From Sphingomonas sp. Leaf230 (GTDB taxonomy: Bacteria > Pseudomonadota > Alphaproteobacteria > Sphingomonadales > Sphingomonadaceae): DNA of 64,000 bases. A program made the position numbers and the translations under genes. Shown here in pieces: positions 43,994-52,598 of the stretch (position 1 is its first letter; each line of letters opens with the position of its first letter). The stretch is from positions 186,001 to 250,000 of the forward strand of contig NZ_LMKW01000011.1 in NCBI RefSeq assembly GCF_001421745.1. The letters are read 5' to 3'. The notes under the pieces were generated by a model. It searched no databases and was not told the origin of the DNA. It saw nothing but the letters and a program-made list of their open reading frames with translations.

Positions 43994-44533
43994 TTACCCA
44001 GCCTTGGCGACGCCGACCATAGCGGGACGCAGCAGACGGTCCTTGATCATGTAGCCCGCCTGCATCTCCTGGACGATCGTCCCGGCAGGCTGGTCGCTTG
44101 GCACTTCGAGCATCGCCTGGTGCTTGTTCGGGTCGAGCATCTGGCCCTCCGCGGCGATCTTGGTGATGCCGTGGCGCTGGAACACGCTCTCCAGCTCGCG
44201 ACCGGTCGCCTCCAGCCCGGTGACGAGCCCCTTCATCTTGTCGTCCGCGCGCAGGTCCGCCGGAATCGCCAACAGCCCCCGCGAGAGATTGTCGGCAACC
44301 GACAGCACATCGCGCGCGAACGCCGTCGCGGCATAGGCGCGAGCGTCCTGCGCTTCCTTCTCGGCGCGGCGGCGGACGTTCTGGATCTCGGCCTGAGCGT
44401 AGAGGACGTTCTGCTTGGCCTCGGCGAGCTGGTTCTCGAGCTCGGCGACGCGGTCGTTCGAGGCCACTTCGGGGGCGGCCTCGGCGGTTTCTTCGCGCAG
44501 GTCTGCAGGCGTGTTCTGGTCGATGTCGGACAT
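43994..44533 (-). CDS. grpE: Nucleotide exchange factor GrpE
   Basis: Releases ADP from DnaK. A 179-aa protein: acidic N-terminus, long coiled coil (VAELENQLAEAKQNVLYAQA), YAATAFARDVLSVADNLSRGL, and the C-terminal beta-wing (GYMIKDRLLRPAMVGVAK). It follows hrcA by 25 bp on the minus strand. Confidence 0.97.
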   Translation of the reverse strand: MSDIDQNTPADLREETAEAAPEVASNDRVAELENQLAEAKQNVLYAQAEIQNVRRRAEKEAQDARAYAATAFARDVLSVADNLSRGLLAIPADLRADDKMKGLVTGLEATGRELESVFQRHGITKIAAEGQMLDPNKHQAMLEVPSDQPAGTIVQEMQAGYMIKDRLLRPAMVGVAKAG

Positions 44534-44558
44534 GGTTTTCCCTATAAATTGGGCCGGC

Positions 44559-45602
44559 TCAACCCATCAACCGGGCGAGCGTTGCAGCCGTGAAATCCAC
44601 CATGGGCACGACGCGCGCATAGTTCAACCGCGTCGGGCCTATGACACCGACGACACCAACGACGCGACCGTCCAATCCGCGGAAGGGCCGAGCGATGACC
44701 GAAGACCCTGACAACGCAAACAATTTGGTCTCCGCGCCGATGAAAATCCGCGTCGAATCACCGGCCCGCGCGCTGTCCAGAAGCGATGCGACTTCCTGCT
44801 TTCCCTCAAGATCGTCGAGCAGGTCGCGGACCCGGTCGAGATCGGCCGCAGCGGCAGCATCGATCAACCGCCCCTGCCCGCGCACGATCAGCACCGGGCG
44901 GCGATCCGCATCCTCGCTCCACACCGCGATCCCGCGCTCGACCAGCGTCCGCGCCGCACCATCGAGCGCTGCCTGACCGTCCGCCAGTTCGCGTTCGATC
45001 CGGGTCCTTGCATCGGCCAGCGTCAGGCCGCCGAGCGTCGCCGACATGTAGTTGCCCGCCTCGACCAGCGCGGACGGCGACATGCCCTTCGGCAGCGCGA
45101 TCACGCGATTCTCGACCGAGCCGTCCTCGCTGACCAGCACCGCCAGCGCCTGCTCCGGCGACAGGGCGACGAATGCGATCTGGCGGAGTTTCAACTCACG
45201 CTTCGGCACCATCACCAGCCCCGCGCACGCCGAGAGCCCGGAAAGCGCGAGCGTGGTCGCGGCGAGTGCCTCCTCGACCGGGCCACCGACGCCCGCACGC
45301 GCCTCGATCGTCTGGCGCTCCTCGAACGACGGTTCCATCGCCTGCATCATGCCGTCGACGAACAGTCGCAGGCCCCGGTCGGTCGGCATGCGACCGGCAC
45401 TGGTATGCGGGCTGGCGAGCAGGCCGAGACCTTCAAGTTCGCCCATGACGCCGCGAATCGAGGCGGGGGAAAGGCTGAGGCCGGTCAGTTGCGCGATCGT
45501 CTTCGACCCGACCGGCGTACCGCTGGCGAGATAGCTGTCGACCACCGCACGAAAAATGTCGCGCGCGCGATCGGTCAGTTCGGTGACGGGGGGCGTGGCC
45601 AT
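44559..45602 (-). CDS. hrcA: Heat-inducible transcription repressor HrcA
   Basis: Represses class I heat-shock genes (usually groESL) through CIRCE elements and is itself folded by GroEL. A 347-aa protein; the winged-helix N-terminus has DSYLASGTPVGSKTI and SPASIRGVMGELEGLGLL with SPHTSAGRMPTDRGLR. I found no CIRCE near hrcA or dnaK, so it probably acts on genes outside the window. Paired with grpE. Its upstream spacer holds a family C repeat. Confidence 0.96.
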   Translation of the reverse strand: MATPPVTELTDRARDIFRAVVDSYLASGTPVGSKTIAQLTGLSLSPASIRGVMGELEGLGLLASPHTSAGRMPTDRGLRLFVDGMMQAMEPSFEERQTIEARAGVGGPVEEALAATTLALSGLSACAGLVMVPKRELKLRQIAFVALSPEQALAVLVSEDGSVENRVIALPKGMSPSALVEAGNYMSATLGGLTLADARTRIERELADGQAALDGAARTLVERGIAVWSEDADRRPVLIVRGQGRLIDAAAAADLDRVRDLLDDLEGKQEVASLLDSARAGDSTRIFIGAETKLFALSGSSVIARPFRGLDGRVVGVVGVIGPTRLNYARVVPMVDFTAATLARLMG

Positions 45603-45656
45603 CGCTTTGATCTAGGGCTGATCGACGGGCGTACAAAGAGGAATGCACCCTCCTCA

Positions 45657-45743
45657 CCCGTCATCCTGACGAAAGTCAGGATCCAGAGTAACCGAGTGCT
45701 GTCCTTCGTGGCTCTGGATCCTGACTTTCGTCAGGATGACGGG
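45657..45743. repeat. Intergenic palindromic repeat (family C)
   Basis: Near-perfect inverted repeat: CCCGTCATCCTGACGAAAGT...GGATCCAGAG and CTCTGGATCC...ACTTTCGTCAGGATGACGGG. It lies between the divergent hrcA and rph genes, so it is not acting only as a terminator here. Confidence 0.92.
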
Positions 45744-45812
45744 GAAGGCTGGCGAGCGACCAAACGAAAGGCTAGGCAGCGGGCAACCACTCACTCCCGT
45801 TAGGACAAGACT

Positions 45813-46529
45813 ATGCGCCCATCCGGCCGCGCCCCAGACCAGATGCGTGCGATCACGATCGAGCCGCGCTTCACCAAGCATGCCGAGGGCTCCGTCCTGA
45901 TCGGCTTCGGCGACACGAAAGTGCTCGTGACCGCCAGCGTCGAGGAGAAGGTGCCGCCGTTCATGCGCGGCAAGGGCGAAGGCTGGGTGACCGCCGAATA
46001 CGGCATGCTCCCGCGCGCCACCAACACGCGCAACAATCGCGAGGCCGCCAAGGGCAAGCAGTCGGGGCGCACGCAGGAAATCCAGCGGCTGATCGGGCGT
46101 AGCCTTCGCGCGGTGGTCGATCTCAAGCTGCTCGGCGAGCGCCAGATCGTGATTGATTGTGACGTTATCCAGGCGGATGGCGGCACGCGCACCGCGTCGA
46201 TCTCGGGCGGCTGGGTCGCGCTGCGGCTCGCGATCGACGGCCTGCTGGCCAGCGGCAAGCTGACCGCCGACCCGCTGACGCAGAAGGTCGCGGCGATCAG
46301 CTGCGGCATCTACCAGGGCAATCCGGTGCTCGACCTCGACTATATCGAGGATTCGGGCGCGGATGCGGATGCGAACTTCGTGCTGCTCGAAAACGGCAAC
46401 ATCGCCGAGGCGCAGGCGACTGCCGAGGGCGCGACCTATGACGAGGAGGCGCTGCTCCGCCTGCTGCGTCTCGCGCGGATCGGCTGCACCGACATCTTCG
46501 CGGCGCAGGCCAAGGCCGTCGCCAAGTGA
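45813..46529 (+). CDS. rph: Ribonuclease PH
   Basis: Phosphorolytic 3'-5' exoribonuclease that trims tRNA 3' ends. A 238-aa protein: [37 protein letters not shown], and the phosphate-binding [18 protein letters not shown] and [12 protein letters not shown]. Its stop overlaps the rdgB start by four bases (GTGA). Confidence 0.97.
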   Translation: MRPSGRAPDQMRAITIEPRFTKHAEGSVLIGFGDTKVLVTASVEEKVPPFMRGKGEGWVTAEYGMLPRATNTRNNREAAKGKQSGRTQEIQRLIGRSLRAVVDLKLLGERQIVIDCDVIQADGGTRTASISGGWVALRLAIDGLLASGKLTADPLTQKVAAISCGIYQGNPVLDLDYIEDSGADADANFVLLENGNIAEAQATAEGATYDEEALLRLLRLARIGCTDIFAAQAKAVAK

Positions 46530-47161
46530 GCGGCGAGGGCGAGGTCCCGCAGGCGATCCGCAAGCTCCAGCCTGGCAAGTTGGTGATCGCCAGCCACAAC
46601 AAGGGCAAGGTCCGCGAGATCGCGGCGTTGCTCGAAGGGCGGGGGCTCGAAGTCGTCTCCGCCGCCGAGCTCGACCTGCCGGAGCCGGTCGAGACGGGCA
46701 CCACCTTCTTCGCGAACGCCGAACTGAAGGCTCGCTCGGCGGCCGATCTATCGGGCTACCCCGCGCTCGCCGACGATAGCGGGTTGTGCGTCGACGCGCT
46801 GAACGGTGATCCTGGCGTCTACACCGCCGACTGGGCGGAAACGCCGAACGGTCGCGACTGGATGATGGCGATGCAGAAGGTCGAGGACGCGGTGGTCGCG
46901 AAGGGCCCGGAAGCAACGCGTGGCGCGCATTTCGTCAGCGTGCTCGCGCTGGCCTGGCCCGACGGGCATGTCGAATGGTTCGAGGGCCGTGCCGAGGGGA
47001 CGCTCGTCTGGCCGCCGCGCGGCGATGTCGGGTTCGGGTATGACCCCGTGTTCGTGCCGCTGGGCTACGACCAGACCTATGCCGAACTGCCGCACGAGAC
47101 GAAGAACGCGATCAGCCATCGGAACGAGGCGTTCAAACTGCTCGAAGCCGCGGTGTTCTGA
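46526..47161 (+). CDS. rdgB: XTP/dITP diphosphatase
   Basis: House-cleaning pyrophosphatase that removes ITP, dITP and XTP. A 211-aa protein with the family motifs [27 protein letters not shown] and [12 protein letters not shown], and C-terminal [10 protein letters not shown]. The start codon is GTG inside the rph stop (GTGA), so the two are translationally coupled, as in many bacteria. Confidence 0.97.
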   Translation: MSGEGEVPQAIRKLQPGKLVIASHNKGKVREIAALLEGRGLEVVSAAELDLPEPVETGTTFFANAELKARSAADLSGYPALADDSGLCVDALNGDPGVYTADWAETPNGRDWMMAMQKVEDAVVAKGPEATRGAHFVSVLALAWPDGHVEWFEGRAEGTLVWPPRGDVGFGYDPVFVPLGYDQTYAELPHETKNAISHRNEAFKLLEAAVF

Positions 47162-47184
47162 TTTGCCCCGAGGGCGGAACGATC

Positions 47185-47309
47185 GATCCTCCCCCGCCAG
47201 GGGAGGTGGCGCCGTAGGTGACGGAGGGGGAGGACACGGAGCAGGCGTTTCCCTTTCCTCCCCCTCCATCTGGCAAGGGCCAGCCACCTCCCCCTGGCGG
47301 GGGAGGATT
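47185..47309. repeat. Intergenic palindromic repeat (family E)
   Basis: Arms GATCCTCCCCCGCCAGGGGA and its complement, inner GTGACGGAGGGGGAGG and CCTCCCCCTCCATC. It lies between the convergent rdgB and EAL genes. Confidence 0.9.
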
Positions 47310-47326
47310 GCAAATTACGTCACGCT

Positions 47327-48124
47327 TCAGACCGCGATCGCCTGCTTCACAGGCCACGTCACCGTAGGCAGCGCCTCGAACGCCGGTTTCGCCAGCAGAT
47401 ACCCCTGGATGTACCGCACGCCGAGCCCCCGCAGCGCCTCGAACTCGCCGAGCGTTTCGACCCCCTCGGCGATCACCGTTATCCCCAGCGCGGTGCACAT
47501 CCGCAGCATGCCCTCGACGATCATCCGCCGCGGCAGGCTCGTGTCGATGTCGCGGATCAGTTCCATGTCGAGCTTAATGATGCCCGGCTGGAACCGCGCG
47601 AGCAGGTTCAATCCCGCATGCCCCGCGCCGAAATCGTCGAGCGCGGTACCAAAACCCATCTTCTGATACGTCGCGATGATGTTCGCGACATGCGCGGGAT
47701 CGAGCATCTCCTCGTTCTCGGTGAACTCGAAGATCAGCCGGTCGGTCGGCATGCCCACCGCCGCCGCGGTCTTCAGCGTCAACTGGATGCACGCCGCCGG
47801 CGAATACACCGCGTTCGGGAGAAAATTGATCGAAAGCCGCGCGGGTGTATCGAGCAACCCGGCCTTCACGGAAGCCTCGATCGCGCGCACCCGGCATTGC
47901 TGGTCGAACGCGTACAGATTTGCGCCGTCGACCTGCAAGAGGACGCTCGCCGCCGACTGGCCCTCGGGACCACGCACGAGCGCTTCGTACGCGAAGACGG
48001 TCTCGGTATCGACGTCGACGATCGGCTGGAACGCCATCGAGAAGGCGAAGGACAGGCCGGCGCCGTCTCGGCATCCGACGCAGCCAGTGGGCCGAGAGCC
48101 ATCAGGTTTGGATACTGGTATCAT
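47327..48124 (-). CDS. Stand-alone EAL-domain cyclic-di-GMP phosphodiesterase
   Basis: A 265-aa protein that is almost entirely one EAL domain. The catalytic set is mostly intact: FAYEALVRG (EAL), INFLPN (Asn), IFEFTENE (Glu), TALDDFGAGHAGL (DDFG), IIKLDMELI (Lys), IAEGVET (Glu) and YIQGYLLAKP (Gln). It should hydrolyse c-di-GMP to pGpG. The short N-terminus has a C-x2-C (GCVGCRDG). There is no sensor or membrane part, so regulation must come through binding partners or expression. Confidence 0.92.
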   Translation of the reverse strand: MIPVSKPDGSRPTGCVGCRDGAGLSFAFSMAFQPIVDVDTETVFAYEALVRGPEGQSAASVLLQVDGANLYAFDQQCRVRAIEASVKAGLLDTPARLSINFLPNAVYSPAACIQLTLKTAAAVGMPTDRLIFEFTENEEMLDPAHVANIIATYQKMGFGTALDDFGAGHAGLNLLARFQPGIIKLDMELIRDIDTSLPRRMIVEGMLRMCTALGITVIAEGVETLGEFEALRGLGVRYIQGYLLAKPAFEALPTVTWPVKQAIAV

Positions 48125-48191
48125 TCAACCAGATTAAGCGACGACCGCTTAAGAAAGTGCCACCACTTTGGGTCTAACCATTTGCTCCAGA

Positions 48192-48749
48192 TCAATAAGC
48201 GCGCTCGCCGAAGACGTTGCCGGGGGGCGAGTAGCGGCACACCAGATAGTCGTCGGTCTTGTTGCTCGCCATCGCGCAACCGACCTGGGTCGAGCCGCGC
48301 CAGACGATCTGCGTATAGTGCGCGACGTCCTCGAACTTGCCCGTCCGGCTGAACCCGGGAGTCGGCTGGTTGATGAAATCGCGCTTCTCAGCGACCCAGT
48401 GCCCCATCATCTCGGTATACGCATAGGCATAGCGCGTGCCGGTCCAGAGGTTCTCGCCTTCGCGCGACATGCCCTGGGGTTGCGGGGCGTGCGCGAATTT
48501 GCCGGTGCGCGCCAGTTCCTCGGCATAGGCGCGCGCAGTGGTCGCCAGCGTATCGCTCCAGGTGAGCGGCGCCACGCCGACGGCGGCGCGCGCGGCATTG
48601 TGGCCGTCCATCATCGCGGTCTTGAGCAGACTCGCACCACGCGGTGCCGGCGCCATGGTATCGCGACGCTCGACGACACGCTCGGGGCCCTGTGCGCAGC
48701 CTGCCATCAACAGCGCCCCGGCGATCGCCAAACCCATCCGTGCCGTCAT
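48192..48749 (-). CDS. CAP/SCP family lipoprotein
   Basis: A 185-aa exported lipoprotein (lipobox LLMAGC at residue 18). The CAP domain shows HNAARAAVGVAPLTWSD, GENLWTG, GHWVAEKRDFIN and HYTQIVWRGSTQVGCA, the CAP signatures, with conserved His and Glu. Bacterial CAP proteins have little known function; lipid or metal binding is suspected. ATG 48747-48749 gives the lipoprotein signal; it is divergent from hemW with about 43 bp between them. Confidence 0.92.
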   Translation of the reverse strand: MTARMGLAIAGALLMAGCAQGPERVVERRDTMAPAPRGASLLKTAMMDGHNAARAAVGVAPLTWSDTLATTARAYAEELARTGKFAHAPQPQGMSREGENLWTGTRYAYAYTEMMGHWVAEKRDFINQPTPGFSRTGKFEDVAHYTQIVWRGSTQVGCAMASNKTDDYLVCRYSPPGNVFGERAY

Positions 48750-48792
48750 TGCGCTTCCTTCGGCCGCCCCGTGCGACCATATGCGCGAGATA

Positions 48793-49965
48793 ATGCCCGT
48801 CTTCGAAACACCAAGCCCCCGGTCCAATTCCCCCGGCGACCTCGCGCTCTACGTCCACTGGCCGTTCTGCGTGTCGAAATGCCCGTATTGCGACTTCAAC
48901 AGCCATGTTCGCGAGGAGGTGGACCAGGCGGCGTGGCGGGATGCGCTGCTCACCGACCTCGCGCATGAGGCGCGAGTGTTGCCGGGGCGGAGGTTGCAGT
49001 CGATCTTCTTCGGGGGTGGCACGCCGTCGCTGATGCCGCCGTCGACGGTCGCTGCGGTGCTGGATGCGGCGGAGAAGGCCTGGGGCTTCGCCGAGGGGAT
49101 CGAGATCACGCTGGAGGCGAATCCGTCTTCGGTCGAGGCGGCGCGGTTTGCCGATCTGGCGCGTGCTGGCGTGAACCGGGTGTCGCTGGGGCTGCAATCG
49201 CTCGACGATCAGGCGCTGAAGTTTTTGGGGCGCGCGCACGACGTGAACGAGGGACAGGCTGCGCTGGCGACCGCGCAGAGCGTGTTCCCACGGGTAAGTT
49301 TCGACCTGATCTATGCATTGCCGGGGCAGCGGCTCGACGACTGGCGTGCGGAATTGGCGCGCGCGTTGAGTCTCGGGACGGAGCATCTTTCACTGTATCA
49401 GCTGACGATCGAGGCCGGCACACGGTTCGCGACCGAGGCTTTGGCGGGGCGGATCGTCATCCCCGACGGCGATTCGGCGGCCGACCTGTTCGAGGCGACC
49501 CGCGCCGATACCGCCGCGGCGGGGTTGCCGGCGTACGAGACGTCGAACCATGCACGGCCGGGGTCGGAGAGCCGCCACAATCTCGCTTACTGGCGGTACC
49601 AGGATTATGCCGGGATCGGGCCGGGCGCGCATGGGCGTCGCGGCGGACTGGCCACGGTGCGACGGAAGAAGCCGGAGAACTGGCTGGCGGCGATCGAGCG
49701 CAATGGCCACGGCATGGAGGTCGAGGATCCGCTGACGCCGTCGACGCGCGCGACCGAGGCGTTGCTGATGGGGTTGCGGTTGGCGGAAGGCGTGGATCTG
49801 GACCGGATCACCGAGCTGAACGCCGGCGTGGTACCGGTCGACCTGGCTGCGGTGGCTCGGCTGGAGGCGCTCGGATTGATCGTTCACTCGCCGGGGCGCC
49901 TGCGGGTTACTGAAGCCGGCGCCCTCCTACTCGACGCGATCCTGCCGGAGATCGTCACCGCCTAA
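48793..49965 (+). CDS. hemW: Heme chaperone HemW (radical SAM)
   Basis: Radical SAM relative of coproporphyrinogen dehydrogenase that binds heme and hands it to respiratory enzymes. A 390-aa protein. The cluster motif CVSKCPYC lies near residue 28 with FFGGGTPS next, and HNLAYWRYQDY is the HemW-type motif that separates it from HemN. ATG 48793 is the likely start; ATG 48781 is in frame and adds four residues. An exact palindrome follows the stop. Confidence 0.93.
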   Translation: MPVFETPSPRSNSPGDLALYVHWPFCVSKCPYCDFNSHVREEVDQAAWRDALLTDLAHEARVLPGRRLQSIFFGGGTPSLMPPSTVAAVLDAAEKAWGFAEGIEITLEANPSSVEAARFADLARAGVNRVSLGLQSLDDQALKFLGRAHDVNEGQAALATAQSVFPRVSFDLIYALPGQRLDDWRAELARALSLGTEHLSLYQLTIEAGTRFATEALAGRIVIPDGDSAADLFEATRADTAAAGLPAYETSNHARPGSESRHNLAYWRYQDYAGIGPGAHGRRGGLATVRRKKPENWLAAIERNGHGMEVEDPLTPSTRATEALLMGLRLAEGVDLDRITELNAGVVPVDLAAVARLEALGLIVHSPGRLRVTEAGALLLDAILPEIVTA

Positions 49966-49966
49966 T

Positions 49967-50023
49967 TTGTTCACCCGCGAAGGCGGGTGCCCAGTCTGGG
50001 CACCCGCCTTCGCGGGTGAACAA
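49967..50023. repeat. Perfect 57-nt palindrome (family B) between convergent hemW and lpoA
   Basis: Twenty-eight-base arms (TTGTTCACCCGCGAAGGCGG... and its exact complement) separated by one base. It begins two bases after the hemW stop and ends three bases before the lpoA stop, so both transcripts read into it. It is the most exact member of the repeat set and is suited to act as a shared transcript end. Confidence 0.93.
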
Positions 50024-50025
50024 GT

Positions 50026-51228
50026 TTACTTCCCGAACCCAGCCGGTGCGGGCGAGACCACCGTGGTCGTGCCGCCACGGATTTCCTTCACCTCAAGCGC
50101 GCGCTCGGCGACGCTGTCCTTGCCGAAGCGGAAGGCACCATCGATGCCGGCGAAGCCATCGCCGTCGCGCAGGCGGTTCACCGGGAACGGCGTGCCGGGC
50201 TTCCAGTCGCGCGCGATGCGGACCGTCAGCAGTACCGAATCATAACCGAGGCTCGACAGGCGGTACGGCCCTGCCCCGAACCGCGCGCGGTATTTGGCCG
50301 CGTATTGGCGGTACAGCGTGTCCGAAACGCTCGCATACCAGGCGCCGTTGAGCGCTGCCTTGGCGGCGATCGCGGTGTCGGAGTTCCAGAGTTCGGTGCC
50401 GAGGATGCGCGTCGAAGCGCCGCTGCCGCGCTTGACCATCGCTGCGGCCGAAGCTGCGGTGGCGCCGCCGTCGGCGATCAGGACCGCATCATAGGGGGCT
50501 TTCGCCGCAAGCCGCGTGACCGCACCGGAAACGCCCCCGGGACCGCGCGCGTAGGTCTGGAGCGAGACGACTTGCCCGCCCGCGCCCTCGACCGCACGGA
50601 GGAAGGCGGTGGAGGCACGCTCGCCATACAGCCCGTTGGGGACGAGGCCGGCGAAGTTACTGACGCCGCGCTCTTTGGCGAAGTCGACGACGCGCGCGAT
50701 CGACTGGGTCGGGACATAGCCCATCAGGTAAGCGCCGTTGCCCGCCACGCCGAGATCGTTGGAGAAGCTCAGCACCGGAATGTTCGCGGCGCGCGCGATC
50801 GGCGCGACCGCGCGGACGTCGTCGGCGAGCAGTGGCCCCAGGATCAGCTGCGCACCCTCGGCGATCGCACGCTGCGCGGCGGCGGCGGCACCGGTCGCAG
50901 TGTCGTAGTTGGTGATGCGGACGCGCTGGTTCTGCGTATCGAGCAACGCGAGCATCGTTGCATTGGCGATCGAGGTGCCGACGCCTGCGTTGCTGCCCGA
51001 CAGCGGCACGAGCAGCGCGACGCGGTTACGCTCGGCATCGCGCGGGATGCCGGTCTCGACGCCGATCTCGGGCCGATCGACGGGCCGCGTGGTCGGGCGC
51101 TGCTGCGTCGGCTCGACGGGACCACGCGGGACGATCGTCTGGCACGCGCCGAGCAGGCACGCCGCGACAAGGGTCGCCCATCGCCCTGCAGTACGTGCGG
51201 ATTGCCCTATCGTCGTCGCGTCTGCCAT
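50026..51228 (-). CDS. LpoA-like penicillin-binding protein activator (lipoprotein)
   Basis: A 400-aa lipoprotein with lipobox LLGAC near residue 29, then a Pro/Thr-rich linker and a periplasmic-binding-protein fold (VALLVPLSGSNAGVG, LILGPLLADDV, VLSFSNDLGV, FAGLVPNGLYGERA). This matches the C-terminal half of LpoA (YraM/LppC), which activates PBP1A in gammaproteobacteria. It lacks the N-terminal TPR half, as usual for alphaproteobacteria. The start codon at 51226-51228 overlaps a start codon of the divergent rsmI. The symbol lpoA is not applied because function is untested. Confidence 0.87.
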   Translation of the reverse strand: MADATTIGQSARTAGRWATLVAACLLGACQTIVPRGPVEPTQQRPTTRPVDRPEIGVETGIPRDAERNRVALLVPLSGSNAGVGTSIANATMLALLDTQNQRVRITNYDTATGAAAAAQRAIAEGAQLILGPLLADDVRAVAPIARAANIPVLSFSNDLGVAGNGAYLMGYVPTQSIARVVDFAKERGVSNFAGLVPNGLYGERASTAFLRAVEGAGGQVVSLQTYARGPGGVSGAVTRLAAKAPYDAVLIADGGATAASAAAMVKRGSGASTRILGTELWNSDTAIAAKAALNGAWYASVSDTLYRQYAAKYRARFGAGPYRLSSLGYDSVLLTVRIARDWKPGTPFPVNRLRDGDGFAGIDGAFRFGKDSVAERALEVKEIRGGTTTVVSPAPAGFGK

Positions 51229-51238
51229 GACCGTCCCC

Positions 51239-52084
51239 ATGAACCCTGAAACTCTTCTCGATCCCGGCCTCTACATCGTCGCGACCCCGATCGGCAATCT
51301 TGGCGATCTGTCGCCGCGCGCCGCCGACATCCTCCGCCGCGCCGACGTGATCGCGGTCGAGGACAGCCGCGTCACCGCCGGTCTGCTCCGCCACATCGGC
51401 ACGAAGACGCCGATGGTGCCGTATCACGATCACAGCGCGGAAGGCGTGCGCCCGGCGCTGATCGCGCGGATGGCGACGCAGGCGGTGGCACTGGTGTCGG
51501 ATGCCGGAACGCCGCTGATTTCGGATCCTGGGTTCAAACTGGTGCGCGACGCGCGCGCGGCCGGGCATCTAGTGGTGACGATCCCGGGGCCGTGCGCGGC
51601 GGTGGCGGCGCTGACGCTGGCGGGGCTGCCGACCGACCGTTTCCTGTTCGTGGGGTTCCTGCCGTCGAAGATGCACGCGCGGGCGGAGGCGATCGCGGAG
51701 GTTGCGACGATCCGCGCGACTCTCGTCATGTATGAGTCGGGGCCGCGTCTTGGCACGTGTCTCGCGGCTCTGCTGGAGGGGCTCGGCGACCGCGAGGCGG
51801 CGGTAACGCGCGAGATCAGCAAGAAGTTCGAGGAGGCGGTGACCGGCACGCTCTCGACCCTAGCGGCGCGTTATGCGGATGCGCCGCCGCGAGGAGAGAT
51901 CGTGATCGTCGTCGCACCGCCGGGGGAGGCGCCGCCAGCGAGTGCGGAGGACGGTGATGCTGCGCTGGCCGAGGCGCTCACCCGCCTGTCGACCGGGCAG
52001 GCCGCGAGCGAGGTGGCTAAGAAGCTCGGCCTCGACCGGAAGGCGTTGTATGCGCGGGCGCTGGAATTGAAGCCGAAGGCCTGA
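51239..52084 (+). CDS. rsmI: 16S rRNA (cytidine1402-2'-O)-methyltransferase
   Basis: SAM-dependent methyltransferase of the tetrapyrrole-methylase fold that modifies C1402 of 16S rRNA. Signatures: LYIVATPIGNLGDLSPRA, VIAVEDSRVTAGLL, ALVSDAGTPLISDPG and FVGFLPSK. ATG 51239 (281 aa) fits the family; ATG 51227 is in frame. The order LpoA-like / rsmI / yraN is conserved across proteobacteria. Confidence 0.96.
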   Translation: MNPETLLDPGLYIVATPIGNLGDLSPRAADILRRADVIAVEDSRVTAGLLRHIGTKTPMVPYHDHSAEGVRPALIARMATQAVALVSDAGTPLISDPGFKLVRDARAAGHLVVTIPGPCAAVAALTLAGLPTDRFLFVGFLPSKMHARAEAIAEVATIRATLVMYESGPRLGTCLAALLEGLGDREAAVTREISKKFEEAVTGTLSTLAARYADAPPRGEIVIVVAPPGEAPPASAEDGDAALAEALTRLSTGQAASEVAKKLGLDRKALYARALELKPKA

Positions 52085-52085
52085 T

Positions 52086-52178
52086 CTCCCCTCCCGCTTG
52101 CGGGAGGGGTCGGGGGAGGGCATGCCATCCACGTGCCGCCCCCGCCCTCCCCTAGCCCCTCCCGCAAACGGAAGGGGA
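52086..52178. repeat. Intergenic palindromic repeat (family A-like) overlapping the yraN start
   Basis: Arms CTCCCCTCCCGCTTGCGGGA... and CCCTCCCGCAAACGGAAGGG, inner GGGGGAGGG and CCCTCCCC. The only available start codon of yraN (GTG 52133) lies inside it. Confidence 0.88.
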
Positions 52179-52534
52179 ACACGCAGGACCGACAGGTTGC
52201 GGAAGCGACGGGCCGTCGCGGCGAGCGCTTGGCTGGCTGGTGGCTGCGGCTGAAGGGCTGGAGCATCCTCGATCGCCGAGTCCGCACCCCCGCCGGCGAG
52301 GTCGACCTCATCGCCCGCAAAGGCAACCTGATCGCGTTCGTCGAAGTAAAAACCCGCGCGACCTCCGCCGAACTCGACTTCGCGATCGACGAACGCCGCC
52401 TCGCGCGCGTTGCCGCAGCGGCGGAGTATCTGATGCCGCGCTACGCCGGACCCGGCGACGACATCCGCGTCGACGTCATCCTGCTCGCCCCCGGCACGCG
52501 ACCACGCCATATCGAGAATGCCTGGATCGGGTGA
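52133..52534 (+). CDS. yraN: YraN family (UPF0102) endonuclease-like protein
   Basis: A 133-aa protein with a Holliday-junction-resolvase-like nuclease fold: GRRGERLAGWWLRLKGW, RTPAGEVDLIARKGNLIAFVEVKTR carries the expected Asp, Glu and Lys. Function unknown. The first usable codon is GTG 52133, in the middle of a palindromic repeat; the 15 to 19 N-terminal residues (MPPPPSPSPSRKRKG-like) are therefore encoded by the repeat and are not conserved. Between it and the family-conserved start region there is no ATG, GTG or TTG in frame. Confidence 0.85.
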   Translation: MPPPPSPSPSRKRKGNTQDRQVAEATGRRGERLAGWWLRLKGWSILDRRVRTPAGEVDLIARKGNLIAFVEVKTRATSAELDFAIDERRLARVAAAAEYLMPRYAGPGDDIRVDVILLAPGTRPRHIENAWIG

Positions 52535-52598
52535 CGCCGCCCGGTGACTTCGCGCCCGCCCGCGCCTACATGCGCTCGACCGAACAGAAGGAAGACGC

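Noticed and set aside
45603..45812. CIRCE element or RpoH promoter upstream of hrcA
   Set aside because: No TTAGCACTC-N9-GAGTGCTAA is present. A CTTT...CCTAGATC stretch is a weak RpoH-like match with two mismatches and a wrong -35, so it was not called.
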